DNA of 64,000 bases from positions 62,001-126,000 of the forward strand of contig NZ_VIWP01000007.1 of NCBI RefSeq assembly GCF_007829835.1, read 5' to 3'. The stretch comes from Neorhizobium alkalisoli. GTDB taxonomy: Bacteria; Pseudomonadota; Alphaproteobacteria; Rhizobiales; Rhizobiaceae. Shown here piece after piece: positions 27,968 to 36,498 of this stretch (positions are counted from its first letter, which is position 1; the number at the start of each line of letters is the position of its first letter). A program made the position numbers and the translations under genes. Below the pieces are notes generated by a model that saw only the letters and a list, made by a program, of their open reading frames with translations, was not told the origin of the DNA and did not search any database.

Positions 27968-28094
27968 AGAATTCTTTCGTCCGCGGGACAGGAGTTTCTT
28001 GGTCGTTTCTGATTACGATCCGATTGATCGCAGGTCGGGAAGCCGCAATATAGTCAGCTCGACCAGATTTGCCACAACGCAGCGCTGAAAAACG

Positions 28095-29078
28095 ATGAGC
28101 CGTCACCTCGAAGCAACAATCGAAATCTTCCCGATCGTCGGTCTGTTCACGATCTCCCGCGGATCGAAGTCTGAGGCCGAGGTGATCACCTGCACGATGA
28201 CCGAAAACGGGTTTTCCGGGCGTGGCGAATGTGTGCCCTATCGGCGCTATGGAGAGACGGTCGAAGGCGTGCTGGCGAATATCACGGCGATGGCCGGCGC
28301 GATCGAAAACGGGCTCACACGCCTTGATCTGCAGGCGAACATGAAGCCGGGTGCGGCCCGCAACGCGATCGACTGCGCGCTCTGGGATCTCGAAGCGAAA
28401 CGGTCCGGTCAGCGCGTTGCGGAGATGATCGGCGCGACCTCCACAAAGCCTCTTGTCACGGCCTTCACCCTGTCGCTCGGCACGCCGGAAGCGATGGCAG
28501 AGGAAGCCAGAAAGAATGCGGCAAGGCCGCTTCTGAAGATCAAGCTCGGCACCGAGGATGACGAGAGCCGCATGCGCGCGGTTGCAGAAGGCGCGCCGAA
28601 TGCCCGAATCATCGTCGATGCCAACGAGGGATGGACGCCGGGTAATCTTCTCCGCCACATGGAGATTGCAGCCGAGGTCGGCGTTGCGCTGATCGAGCAG
28701 CCGCTGCCCGCCGGCAAGGATGCCGAGCTCGCCAAAATCCGCCGGCTCGTGCCCGTCTGCGCCGATGAAAGCGTGCATGCGACCGGTGATCTGGCTGCCC
28801 TCGCCGACCGCTATGACGCCGTCAACATCAAGCTCGACAAGACGGGCGGGCTTACCGGAGCGCTGGCGATGAAAAAGGAAGCGCAGCGCCTCGGCTTTTC
28901 GATCATGGTCGGCTGTATGGTCGGCACCTCGCTTGCCATGGCACCGGCCGTGCTTCTGGCGGAAGACGCGGCTTATGCCGATCTCGACGGGCCGCTGCTT
29001 CTGGCGCGCGAACGGGAAAACGGGCTCAGATATGAAGGTTCGCTGGTTTATCCGCCGGAAGCTGATCTCTGGGGCTGA
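28095..29078 (+). CDS. L-Ala-D/L-Glu-type dipeptide epimerase (enolase superfamily)
   Basis: A 327-residue enolase-superfamily enzyme of the muconate-lactonising subgroup. Catalytic Lys in LLKIKLG, metal ligands Asp in IIVDANEGW, Glu in LIEQPLP and Asp in VCADES, and the second Lys in VNIKLDKTGG match dipeptide epimerases such as YcjG, which interconvert L-Ala-D-Glu and L-Ala-L-Glu from recycled peptidoglycan; some relatives act on N-acyl-glutamate. The last 31 bases overlap the end of the convergent MFS gene. Confidence 0.88.
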   Translation: MSRHLEATIEIFPIVGLFTISRGSKSEAEVITCTMTENGFSGRGECVPYRRYGETVEGVLANITAMAGAIENGLTRLDLQANMKPGAARNAIDCALWDLEAKRSGQRVAEMIGATSTKPLVTAFTLSLGTPEAMAEEARKNAARPLLKIKLGTEDDESRMRAVAEGAPNARIIVDANEGWTPGNLLRHMEIAAEVGVALIEQPLPAGKDAELAKIRRLVPVCADESVHATGDLAALADRYDAVNIKLDKTGGLTGALAMKKEAQRLGFSIMVGCMVGTSLAMAPAVLLAEDAAYADLDGPLLLARERENGLRYEGSLVYPPEADLWG

Positions 29079-30235
29079 AACCGGCCGGCGAGAATGATGA
29101 TGGCAAGGCCGATGGCTGCGATCAGCGACATGATCAGGAAACCGACGCCGCCGTAATGGCGATAGACGACGCCGGCAAGGATAGTCGCCGCCCCCAGAAG
29201 CACGCCGTTGTAAAAGACATAGGCGCCCTGGGCTGCCGTTTCCTGATCCTCGCGCACCAGCTCGACCATCTTGCTTTGCAGACCGACATGCACAAAGGCA
29301 AAGGTGAAGGCGTGGGTGAGCTGCAGGACAAGGTAGGTCGCAAAACTCAGATCCAGCGGAAAGAGCGCCCAGCGGGCAATCGCGACGGTGCAGCCGAACC
29401 GGATCATGGCCGACGGGCCGATGCGCCGTAAGATCCAGCCTGCCATGAAGAAGACGGTGATTTCACCGACCACGCCGGCTGCCCAGAGAAAGCCGATGGA
29501 TTGTGCCAAAAAACCAGCCTCCCGCCAGTGCAAGGTGCTGAAGGCGTAATACATGCCGTGGCTCGCCTGCACGAGAGAGGCGCCCAGCATGAGAAGATGA
29601 AGATCGACCCGGCGCAACGCGCTTGGCGAGACCGGCCTGATGGCGGAAGTGATCCGCATCCGGCCGAGCCTCGGCGCGAGCACTCCGGCGATGACGGCGA
29701 GCACAAAGGCGAGCGATATCGCACCCGGCACGACGATCGAGCCATGGTCGGTGACCAGAGCGCCGACGGTGAGCGTCGCGGCGACGAAACCGACCGAACC
29801 CCAGACCCGCATTCGCCCGTATTGCAGCCCCCAGCGCCGCACACCGGTGACCGTGATCGCCTCGACGATCGGCGTATAGGGCGCAAAGGCCGCCGATTGC
29901 AGCGCAAAAACGATCAGCACCGCCCAGAAACCGCTGGTCCAGAACAAAGCCACGGCCGTTGCGAGAGACAGGCCGCCCGACCAGATCAGAATAAAACTTC
30001 GCTCCGGCATATGGTCCGCCAGAAGGCCCGCCAGCGGAGCGGCGATCACCCTCAGGATCATCTGGGCGGCAAGCACGATGCCGATCTCGAAGGGCGAGAA
30101 GGACAGGCTGTTCAGCCACACAGGAAAATAGGGAAGAACGATGCCGTTGACGCCGACGGCCGCGCCATAAGCAAGCGCGCAGCGAGACTGGAATTGGCGG
30201 GGCATGGCGGCGAGCGCCTGAGCGGCAGGGGTCAC
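29048..30235 (-). CDS. MFS transporter
   Basis: A 395-residue major facilitator with about 12 hydrophobic helices and the sequence style of the HcaT/LacY-like MFS branch (SFSPFEIGIVLAAQMILRVIAAPLAGLLADH near the N-terminus). Substrate unknown. The GTG at 30235 has no clear ribosome site; ATG 30205 (MPRQFQSRCALAYG) is a reasonable alternative. Its 3' end overlaps the epimerase gene by 31 bases in convergent orientation, so the two are not co-transcribed. Confidence 0.85.
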   Translation of the reverse strand: MTPAAQALAAMPRQFQSRCALAYGAAVGVNGIVLPYFPVWLNSLSFSPFEIGIVLAAQMILRVIAAPLAGLLADHMPERSFILIWSGGLSLATAVALFWTSGFWAVLIVFALQSAAFAPYTPIVEAITVTGVRRWGLQYGRMRVWGSVGFVAATLTVGALVTDHGSIVVPGAISLAFVLAVIAGVLAPRLGRMRITSAIRPVSPSALRRVDLHLLMLGASLVQASHGMYYAFSTLHWREAGFLAQSIGFLWAAGVVGEITVFFMAGWILRRIGPSAMIRFGCTVAIARWALFPLDLSFATYLVLQLTHAFTFAFVHVGLQSKMVELVREDQETAAQGAYVFYNGVLLGAATILAGVVYRHYGGVGFLIMSLIAAIGLAIIILAGRFQPQRSASGG

Positions 30236-30330
30236 GACAGCACGGCAGATTGCATGAACTGACGTGGTCGTAACACGTCCATGTGAGTCTGCCTATGCGG
30301 TTGCAGGGTCGCGCAATGCAATCGGCAAAA

Positions 30331-30362
30331 CCAAACAAAAAGCCCGGCACTCAGGCCGGGCT
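30331..30362 (-). terminator. Intrinsic terminator after the metallophosphoesterase gene
   Basis: On the minus strand AGCCCGGC/GCCGGGCT with a 6-base loop, followed by TTTTGTTTGG. Confidence 0.88.
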
Positions 30363-30391
30363 CAGATGCAATTTAAAAGAGATGAAGACGA

Positions 30392-31210
30392 TCAGGCAGC
30401 CTTCATGCCGCCGATCGTGCGGTCCGGCGCGGGCAGCGCCTTGATTTCGGCGGTCGCGGCAACATGGCCCCAGGTGATCAGCTCCAACGTGCCATCGAAA
30501 TGCTCGGCGATCGCCGTGCAGCTTTCGACCCAGTCGCCGGTATTGACGTAATGGATGCCTTCGATGTCTTCCATCACCGCATGGTGGATATGGCCGCAGA
30601 TGACGCCATCGACTTCGTTGCGGCGGGCTTCGTCGGCAACGACGCGCTGGAACTCGCCGATGAAGTTGACGGCGTGTTTGACCTGCAGCTTTGCCCAGGC
30701 CGAAAACGACCAGTAAGGCATGCCGAGTTTGCGACGGATCGCGGCAAGGCCGATATTGATGACGATCGCCGCATCATAGGCCCAGTCGCCGAGATAGGCG
30801 AGCAGGCGCGCATTGCGGACCACGACGTCGAATTCGTCGCCATGCAGGACGAGGTATTTCTTGCCGTCGGCCATTTCATGGATCATCCGGTCGGCCACTT
30901 CGATGCCGCCGAAATGGGTGCCCGGGAATGAACGCAGGAATTCGTCGTGATTGCCGGGGATATAGACGATGCGTGTGCCCTTGCGCGCCTTGCGCAGAAG
31001 TTTCTGGACAACGTCGTTGCAGCCCTGCGGCCAGTACCAGCTGCGCTTCAGCCGCCAGCCATCGACGATGTCACCGACCAGGAACATCGTGTCGGCCTCG
31101 TGATAGCGCAGGAAATCGAGCAGGAAATCAGTCCGGGCCGCCTTGGAGCCCAGATGCACATCCGAGATGAACAGGGTTCTGAAATGCTTCGTCTCAACTG
31201 CATCGGTCAC
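30392..31210 (-). CDS. Metallophosphoesterase, UDP-2,3-diacylglucosamine diphosphatase-like
   Basis: A 272-residue calcineurin-like phosphoesterase with the full metal-binding set: FISDVHLGS, VGDIVDG, IPGNHDEF, LHGDEFDVV and ICGHIHHAV. Proteins of this type are annotated as LpxH-like hydrolases of lipid A precursors, but this subfamily lacks direct proof and many alphaproteobacteria use LpxI instead. The reading frame is open 126 codons upstream; GTG 31210 is chosen because AAAGGAAAA lies 5-6 bases before it and the conserved domain starts 11 residues later. Confidence 0.82.
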   Translation of the reverse strand: MTDAVETKHFRTLFISDVHLGSKAARTDFLLDFLRYHEADTMFLVGDIVDGWRLKRSWYWPQGCNDVVQKLLRKARKGTRIVYIPGNHDEFLRSFPGTHFGGIEVADRMIHEMADGKKYLVLHGDEFDVVVRNARLLAYLGDWAYDAAIVINIGLAAIRRKLGMPYWSFSAWAKLQVKHAVNFIGEFQRVVADEARRNEVDGVICGHIHHAVMEDIEGIHYVNTGDWVESCTAIAEHFDGTLELITWGHVAATAEIKALPAPDRTIGGMKAA

Positions 31211-31440
31211 GGAAGTTTTCCTTTCGCTGCCGCTTGAAATTGCCTCTCCAAAACCAGACTCGTGTTGCAGGATGATGACAAGCGCGTGATCGGCAGCGCA
31301 TGCGGGCGCCTTGCCCGCGCATGTTGCAGATGCGCAGGCCGCAGCAAAAACGAAGACCGCGAAGGCGAATATCGGGCTGGACCGTCGTGTCATTTGCTGT
31401 ATTGAGAAACGACATCTGGAACAAGCAAGCCGAGTTTGAA

Positions 31441-33765
31441 ATGACTTCTCATCCGTCGCAACCGTCCTCCAGCAATACCACTTCCGGCGATCTGGACGAA
31501 CAGGCCCTGTTCTTCCACCGATATCCCCGCCCCGGCAAGCTGGAGATCCAGGCGACGAAGCCGCTCGGCAACCAGCGCGATCTCGCACTTGCCTATTCGC
31601 CGGGTGTTGCTGCTCCCTGTCTCGCGATCCGTGACAATCCGGACATGGCCGCCGATTATACGGCGCGTGCCAATCTGGTGGCCGTGATCTCCAACGGTTC
31701 GGCCGTGCTGGGCCTCGGCAATATCGGCCCGCTCGCCTCCAAGCCGGTGATGGAAGGCAAGGCCGTCCTCTTCAAGAAATTCGCCGGCATCGACGTCTTC
31801 GACATCGAGATCGATGCGCCGGAAATCGACGCGATGGTTTCGACCGTTGCAGCGCTGGAGCCGACCTTCGGCGGCATCAACCTTGAAGACATCAAGGCGC
31901 CGGAATGCTTTGAGGTCGAGCGCCGTCTGCGCGAAAAGATGAACATCCCGGTCTTCCATGACGACCAGCACGGCACCGCGATCATCGTCGCCGCCGCGAT
32001 CATGAACGGCCTGGAACTGGCCGGCAAAAAGATTGAGAATGTCAAGATCGTCACCTCCGGTGCCGGTGCTGCAGCGCTTGCCTGTCTCAACCTCCTCGTC
32101 TCGCTTGGTGCGAAGAAGGAGAATATCTGGGTCCACGACATCGAAGGCCTCGTCTATGAAGGCCGTGTCGAACTGATGGACCAGTGGAAGTCCGTCTATG
32201 TCCAGAAGAGCGACAAGCGGGTTCTCGCTGACAGTATCGACAACGCCGATGTGTTTCTCGGCCTTTCGGCTCCGGGCGTGCTGAAGCCTGAACTTCTGGT
32301 CCGCATGGCCGAAAAGCCGCTGATCATGGCGCTGGCCAACCCAACGCCGGAAATCATGCCGGAACTGGCGCGCGCCGCCCGTCCCGACGCGATGATCTGC
32401 ACCGGCCGTTCGGACTTCCCGAACCAGGTCAACAACGTCCTCTGCTTCCCCTACATCTTCCGCGGCGCGCTCGATTGCGGTGCGACGACGATCAACGAAG
32501 AGATGAAGATGGCGGCGGTCAATGCGATCGCAGCGCTTGCCCGCGAAGAAGTGTCGGACGTTGCCGCCCGCGCCTATTCCGGCGAAACGCCGATCTTCGG
32601 ACCGAACTATCTCATCCCCTCGCCGTTCGACCCGCGCCTGATCCTGCGCATTGCGCCGGCCGTCGCCAAGGCTGCCGAGGAAACCGGCGTCGCGACCCGC
32701 CCGATCCATGATGTCGAAGCCTATCTCGACCAGCTGAACCGTTTCGTCTGGCGTTCGGGCTTCGTCATGAAGCCGATCTTTACCGCGGCGAAGGATGCTG
32801 AAAAGAACCGCGTGATCTTTGCCGAAGGTGAAGACGAGCGCGTGCTGCGCGCCGCCCAGATCCTGCTCGAGGAAAAGACGGCACGGCCGATCCTGATCGG
32901 TCGTCCTTCGGTCATCGAGGCACGCCTGAAGCGTTTTGGCATCCGCATCCGTCCGAATGTCGATTTCGAAGTGGTCAACCCGGAAGACGATCCGCGTTAT
33001 CGCCAGTATGTCGATGACTATCTCGCGCTTGTCGGTCGCCAGGGCGTCAACCCGGAAACGGCGCGCACCATCGTGCGTACCAACAACACCGTCATTGGTG
33101 CCCTGTCGGTCAAGCGCGGCGAAGCCGATGCGCTGATCTGCGGCGTCGAAGGCCGCTACGACCGGCACCTGCGCGACGTTCGCCAGATCATCGGCCTGCG
33201 TCCGGGCGCCCGCACGCTGGCCGGCCTCAGCCTCTTGATCTCGCAGCGCGGTGCGATCTTCTTTGCCGACACGTTCGTCAACTACAACCCGACCGCCGCC
33301 GAGATCGCCGAGATCACCATTCTCGCCGCAGAGGAAGTTCGCCGCTTCGGCATCACGCCGAAGGCTGCCCTGATCTGCCACTCGAATTTCGGCTCGCGCA
33401 ATTCGGAGAGTGCCGCCAAGATGCGCGAAGCGCTCGGCATCATCCGCGAACGCGCGCCGGATCTGGAAGTCGATGGCGAAATGCAGGGCGGTTCGGCGCT
33501 GTCGGAAGAGCTGCGCAAGCGCGCCATGCCGAACACGTCGCTGTCCGGCGAAGCCAATCTGCTGGTCTTCCCGAATCTCGATGCGGCCAGCATTTCGCTT
33601 GGCCTCGTGCGGACGATGATGGATGCCCTGCATGTCGGCCCGATCCTGATCGGTGCGGCCCTGCCAGCCCATATTCTCGGCCAGTCGGTCACCTCGCGCG
33701 GCGTGGTCAACATGGCAGCGCTTGCGGTCGTGGAAGCATCCGAGGCAGAACCGCTGCTCGGCTGA
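31441..33765 (+). CDS. maeB: Malic enzyme fused to phosphotransacetylase-like domain
   Basis: Oxidatively decarboxylates malate to pyruvate with reduction of NAD(P)+. The 774-residue product has an N-terminal malic domain (about 20-430: ALAYSPGVAAPCLAI, EDIKAPECFEVE, VFHDDQHGTAIIVAAA, a Rossmann SGAGAAALACLNLL) and a C-terminal phosphate acetyltransferase-like domain (about 440-774) believed to be regulatory. Rhizobia carry two such enzymes, the NAD-preferring Dme and the NADP-preferring Tme; sequence inspection here does not decide which. ATG 31441 gives the usual N-terminus with a weak GAG ribosome site; the frame is open to 31300. Confidence 0.94.
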   Translation: MTSHPSQPSSSNTTSGDLDEQALFFHRYPRPGKLEIQATKPLGNQRDLALAYSPGVAAPCLAIRDNPDMAADYTARANLVAVISNGSAVLGLGNIGPLASKPVMEGKAVLFKKFAGIDVFDIEIDAPEIDAMVSTVAALEPTFGGINLEDIKAPECFEVERRLREKMNIPVFHDDQHGTAIIVAAAIMNGLELAGKKIENVKIVTSGAGAAALACLNLLVSLGAKKENIWVHDIEGLVYEGRVELMDQWKSVYVQKSDKRVLADSIDNADVFLGLSAPGVLKPELLVRMAEKPLIMALANPTPEIMPELARAARPDAMICTGRSDFPNQVNNVLCFPYIFRGALDCGATTINEEMKMAAVNAIAALAREEVSDVAARAYSGETPIFGPNYLIPSPFDPRLILRIAPAVAKAAEETGVATRPIHDVEAYLDQLNRFVWRSGFVMKPIFTAAKDAEKNRVIFAEGEDERVLRAAQILLEEKTARPILIGRPSVIEARLKRFGIRIRPNVDFEVVNPEDDPRYRQYVDDYLALVGRQGVNPETARTIVRTNNTVIGALSVKRGEADALICGVEGRYDRHLRDVRQIIGLRPGARTLAGLSLLISQRGAIFFADTFVNYNPTAAEIAEITILAAEEVRRFGITPKAALICHSNFGSRNSESAAKMREALGIIRERAPDLEVDGEMQGGSALSEELRKRAMPNTSLSGEANLLVFPNLDAASISLGLVRTMMDALHVGPILIGAALPAHILGQSVTSRGVVNMAALAVVEASEAEPLLG

Positions 33766-33789
33766 GATACACCGAGACCAGAATTCGAG

Positions 33790-33811
33790 CCGGCCCCACC
33801 GGGGCCGGTTC
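33790..33811 (+). terminator. Hairpin after maeB
   Basis: CCGGCCCC/GGGGCCGG with a 3-base loop, 24 bases past the maeB stop, followed only by TTCAT. A very stable stem with a poor U-tract, so a terminator by position more than by tail. Confidence 0.5.
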
Positions 33812-33874
33812 ATAAGATGTAAACGTGCCGGACCTATCGTTAAGGCTATCCTTCAAACGGTATCGGAAACCGCC

Positions 33875-34618
33875 ATGCGATATCGCGGCCTGCTGATCAT
33901 CGGCCTTACTCTTCTTCCCGCGATGGCCTCGGCCGGCGACGTGGAACTCTGCGCCGACCTTTTCGGCAAGCTCAACAACGCGCCAATCATCATCGGCAAT
34001 CGCGGCCAGATGCGCGAATATGTGCAGGCGCTGGCGCAGAAGAATATCGAAATTCGCAAGATGCGTGTCGACATGCGCAATGCCGGCTGCGGTGGCGGCA
34101 GCATCGTCGTGCTCGGCTCGGCAAACAACAGCCAGTGCGAAGGCATGCGGCAGGAGCTGCAATCGCTGGAAAGCGCGCGTGAATCGATCGCCGCCGAGCG
34201 CAACAATGCCCGCCAGCTCACCTATTCGTCGGAAGAGCGGACAGCCATCCTTGCCGCCATCCGCGCCAATGCCTGTCTGCCCTCGGATTACCAGGAGCAG
34301 AAGAAAGCCGACGAGATGGAGCGGCTGCGGATCCGCGGGCTTGCTTTGCCCAAGGAGGATGAGCAGCAACCCGTGTCACCGTCGAACCGCCAGAAATCCG
34401 GCATAACAACCCAGGACGATCCGCAATCGGGTGTCATCCATCTGCGGACGCTGCCAGCCGGCCCTTCGCAGGAGACGGCGGCCAACCCGCCGCTCGATCC
34501 GCGTGAGCGGCCCTATGATCCGGGCCAGAAGGTTCGGACCGTCGGCCCGGTCTTCCTGCCGGACGAGAGCATCGATCTCGCCCATCCGAAAGCGCCGGGC
34601 GCACAACCGCAGCAGTAA
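33875..34618 (+). CDS. Secreted protein of unknown function
   Basis: A 247-residue exported protein: signal peptide MRYRGLLIIGLTLLPAMASA, a helical region with four cysteines (near residues 26, 71, 90 and 133), then from about 155 a Pro/Gln-rich polar tail, probably disordered. ATG 33875 is the first start that gives a clean signal peptide; no strong Shine-Dalgarno is visible. I do not recognise a named family. Six bases separate it from the convergent bluB. Confidence 0.72.
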   Translation: MRYRGLLIIGLTLLPAMASAGDVELCADLFGKLNNAPIIIGNRGQMREYVQALAQKNIEIRKMRVDMRNAGCGGGSIVVLGSANNSQCEGMRQELQSLESARESIAAERNNARQLTYSSEERTAILAAIRANACLPSDYQEQKKADEMERLRIRGLALPKEDEQQPVSPSNRQKSGITTQDDPQSGVIHLRTLPAGPSQETAANPPLDPRERPYDPGQKVRTVGPVFLPDESIDLAHPKAPGAQPQQ

Positions 34619-34624
34619 CTGCTT

Positions 34625-35341
34625 TCAGCGCTCCTGCCAGCGCTCCGAAAACACCAGATCCTCCAGCGGCAGCCGCTGCCGCCAGCCTTTGACGGCCAGT
34701 TCCGGCTCACCGTACAGCTGGTCGACATAACCGAGGCAGAGCCAGGCAACGATCTCGATCCGCTCCGGTATGCCAAGCAGCGCGCGAACATCCTCGTCGC
34801 GAAAAATGCTGACCCAGCCGACACCGACACCTTCGGCACGCGCCGCAAGCCAGAGGTTTTGAATGGCGCAGACGGTCGAGAAGGAATCCATTTTCGGATT
34901 ATGGGTACGGCCGAGCACGACGGGGCCGGCCTTGTCGGGATCGCAGGTGACACAGATCGACAATGGCGCCTTGCGGATGCCTTCGAGCTTCAGGCTTTTG
35001 TAGAGATCGCGCTTTTCTCCGTCGAACAGGTTGGCGGCCTCCTCGTTGGCGCGGGAAAAGGCCTGCCAGGCGGCCTGCCGCATCTCTTCGCTGCGCACGA
35101 GAATGAAATTCCAGGGCTGCATGAAGCCGACCGAAGGGGCGGCATGGGCGGCCCCCAGAAGCCGCTGGACAAGATCGTCCGGCAGAGGATCGGACAGAAA
35201 CTGGTCGCGCACATCGCGCCGCGTGCCGATCGCCCTGTAGACCGCGTCCCGCTCTTCCTTGGAAAAGGCGCAGGCCGAAACGAGGGCTTGCGAAGCGGTG
35301 TCCGTCACAACATCCGGCACCGCAGTCATGTCTGGTCGCAT
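34625..35341 (-). CDS. bluB: 5,6-dimethylbenzimidazole synthase BluB
   Basis: Oxygen-dependent enzyme that breaks down FMNH2 to 5,6-dimethylbenzimidazole, the lower ligand of vitamin B12. The 238-residue nitroreductase-fold protein closely follows the Sinorhizobium BluB pattern: RRDVRDQFL, AAPSVGFMQPWNFILVRS, GIRKAPLSICVTCD, VLGRTHNPKMD and VGVGWVSIF. ATG 35341 has GGGGA six bases before it. A cobalamin riboswitch lies in the leader, so expression should drop when B12 is plentiful. No other cob genes are in the window. Confidence 0.96.
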   Translation of the reverse strand: MRPDMTAVPDVVTDTASQALVSACAFSKEERDAVYRAIGTRRDVRDQFLSDPLPDDLVQRLLGAAHAAPSVGFMQPWNFILVRSEEMRQAAWQAFSRANEEAANLFDGEKRDLYKSLKLEGIRKAPLSICVTCDPDKAGPVVLGRTHNPKMDSFSTVCAIQNLWLAARAEGVGVGWVSIFRDEDVRALLGIPERIEIVAWLCLGYVDQLYGEPELAVKGWRQRLPLEDLVFSERWQER

Positions 35342-35430
35342 CGTCTATCCCCAACAATGCAGAAGGCCATCGGCATTGGCCGGCAAATCCTTCCAAACAT
35401 CGAGCGGCCGTCCGCGCCGATCGATCCACC

Positions 35431-35580
35431 TCGCCAGGCCGGTCTTCTGACTTCGGCTTCACCTGCCTGCCGCGACCTTCCCGGATTGCTCCAGTGGCCA
35501 TTTGATGCGGCAGACATCAGCCTTACAGCGTTGGGCACGTTCCGGGTTTTCACCGGATTCCCGATTCTCCCGCAACGAGC
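35431..35580 (-). promoter_or_regulatory. Cobalamin (B12) riboswitch in the bluB leader
   Basis: On the minus strand the leader shows, in order, the CCGGTGAAAACCCGG region, GCCACTG (35492-35498), CCGGGAAGG, and the B12-box-like GTCAGAAGACC (35441-35451), the conserved landmarks and order of adenosylcobalamin riboswitches. It ends about 90 bases before the bluB start, leaving room for a switch element over the ribosome site. Ligand binding is inferred from these motifs and the downstream B12 gene. Confidence 0.93.
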
Positions 35581-35597
35581 GGGCACCTGACGATTTT

Positions 35598-35626
35598 CTT
35601 ATGCGCCCGCGCTTTCGCGGATACAA
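35598..35626 (-). promoter_or_regulatory. Candidate promoter for the riboswitch-bluB transcript
   Basis: Minus-strand TTGTAT, 17-base spacer, CATAAG, placed so that transcription would begin just before the riboswitch. The -10 match is modest. Confidence 0.35.
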
Positions 35627-35639
35627 GTTTCATACAGCT

Positions 35640-36476
35640 TCAAGCACCCGGGAAATAGCGGACAAAGGCGAATTGTTTGCCGTCCGGTGCCCAGTTGGGC
35701 GAATTCATCGTGCCCTGCCCGCCGAACAGGTCGAACAGCGTCTCGACATTGCCGCCGTCCATATCCATCAGCCGCACCCGCACGTTCAGATCGCGCGGAT
35801 GGTCAAAAACATCGCCGTCGTAGGAGACGAAGACGATCTTGTCACCGAGCGGCGACGGATGCGGGAACCAGTCGCCGTAAGGGCTATTGGTGATGCGCTC
35901 GGCCGTGCCGCCACCCGCCGGAACCCGCCAGATCTGCATGCGGCCGCTGCGGCTGGAATTGAAATAGATCCACTTTCCATCCGGCGAATAATCGGGTCCA
36001 TCATTGCGGCCCTCGCCAAATGTCAGACGCGTCTCGTCACTGCCATCGGTGGCGATCGTGTAGATGTCGAAGACATCGTTGCGGATGCCGCAATAGGTGA
36101 AGCGTTTTCCATCCGGCGACCAGCCATGCCAGTAGGACGGCAGGTTTTCCGTCACCAATTTTGGCGCCCCACCCTTTGCCGAAAGAATGTAGATTGCCGA
36201 CTTTCCGAACTCGACCTTGTCGGAAATGGCGATCGCTGATCCATCCGGCGCGATGCCGTGATCGTTGTTGCAGAGATTGGCAAAGCCCGTATCGACCAGA
36301 TGCGGATCCGCATCACCAGCCGGTGACAAGCGGTACATCAGCCCGTCGCAGTTGAGCATCAGATAGGAGCCGTCGGGCGACCAGTTGGGCGCCTCAAACA
36401 GTTTTTCCGTCTGCCAGACAACACGGCTCGTCCGTGTCTCGATGTCGAAAATTTCGACCGAACTGCGCAATGCCAT
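35640..36476 (-). CDS. TolB-like WD40/PD40 beta-propeller protein
   Basis: A 278-residue protein made almost wholly of TolB-type beta-propeller blades, each with a SPDG-like turn: NWSPDGSYL, GIAPDGSAI, GWSPDGKRF, DYSPDGKWI, NWAPDGKQF. Unlike TolB it has no signal peptide and no N-terminal domain, so it is likely cytosolic. AGAGGATTTC before ATG 36476 is a good ribosome site. It starts 22 bases after nadE on the same strand and is probably co-transcribed; function unknown. Confidence 0.85.
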   Translation of the reverse strand: MALRSSVEIFDIETRTSRVVWQTEKLFEAPNWSPDGSYLMLNCDGLMYRLSPAGDADPHLVDTGFANLCNNDHGIAPDGSAIAISDKVEFGKSAIYILSAKGGAPKLVTENLPSYWHGWSPDGKRFTYCGIRNDVFDIYTIATDGSDETRLTFGEGRNDGPDYSPDGKWIYFNSSRSGRMQIWRVPAGGGTAERITNSPYGDWFPHPSPLGDKIVFVSYDGDVFDHPRDLNVRVRLMDMDGGNVETLFDLFGGQGTMNSPNWAPDGKQFAFVRYFPGA

Positions 36477-36498
36477 GAAATCCTCTCAATAAATCCCT

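Noticed and set aside
31390..33813. An 807-codon minus-strand frame opposite maeB
   Set aside because: Shadow of the well-supported malic enzyme gene, with no family motif.
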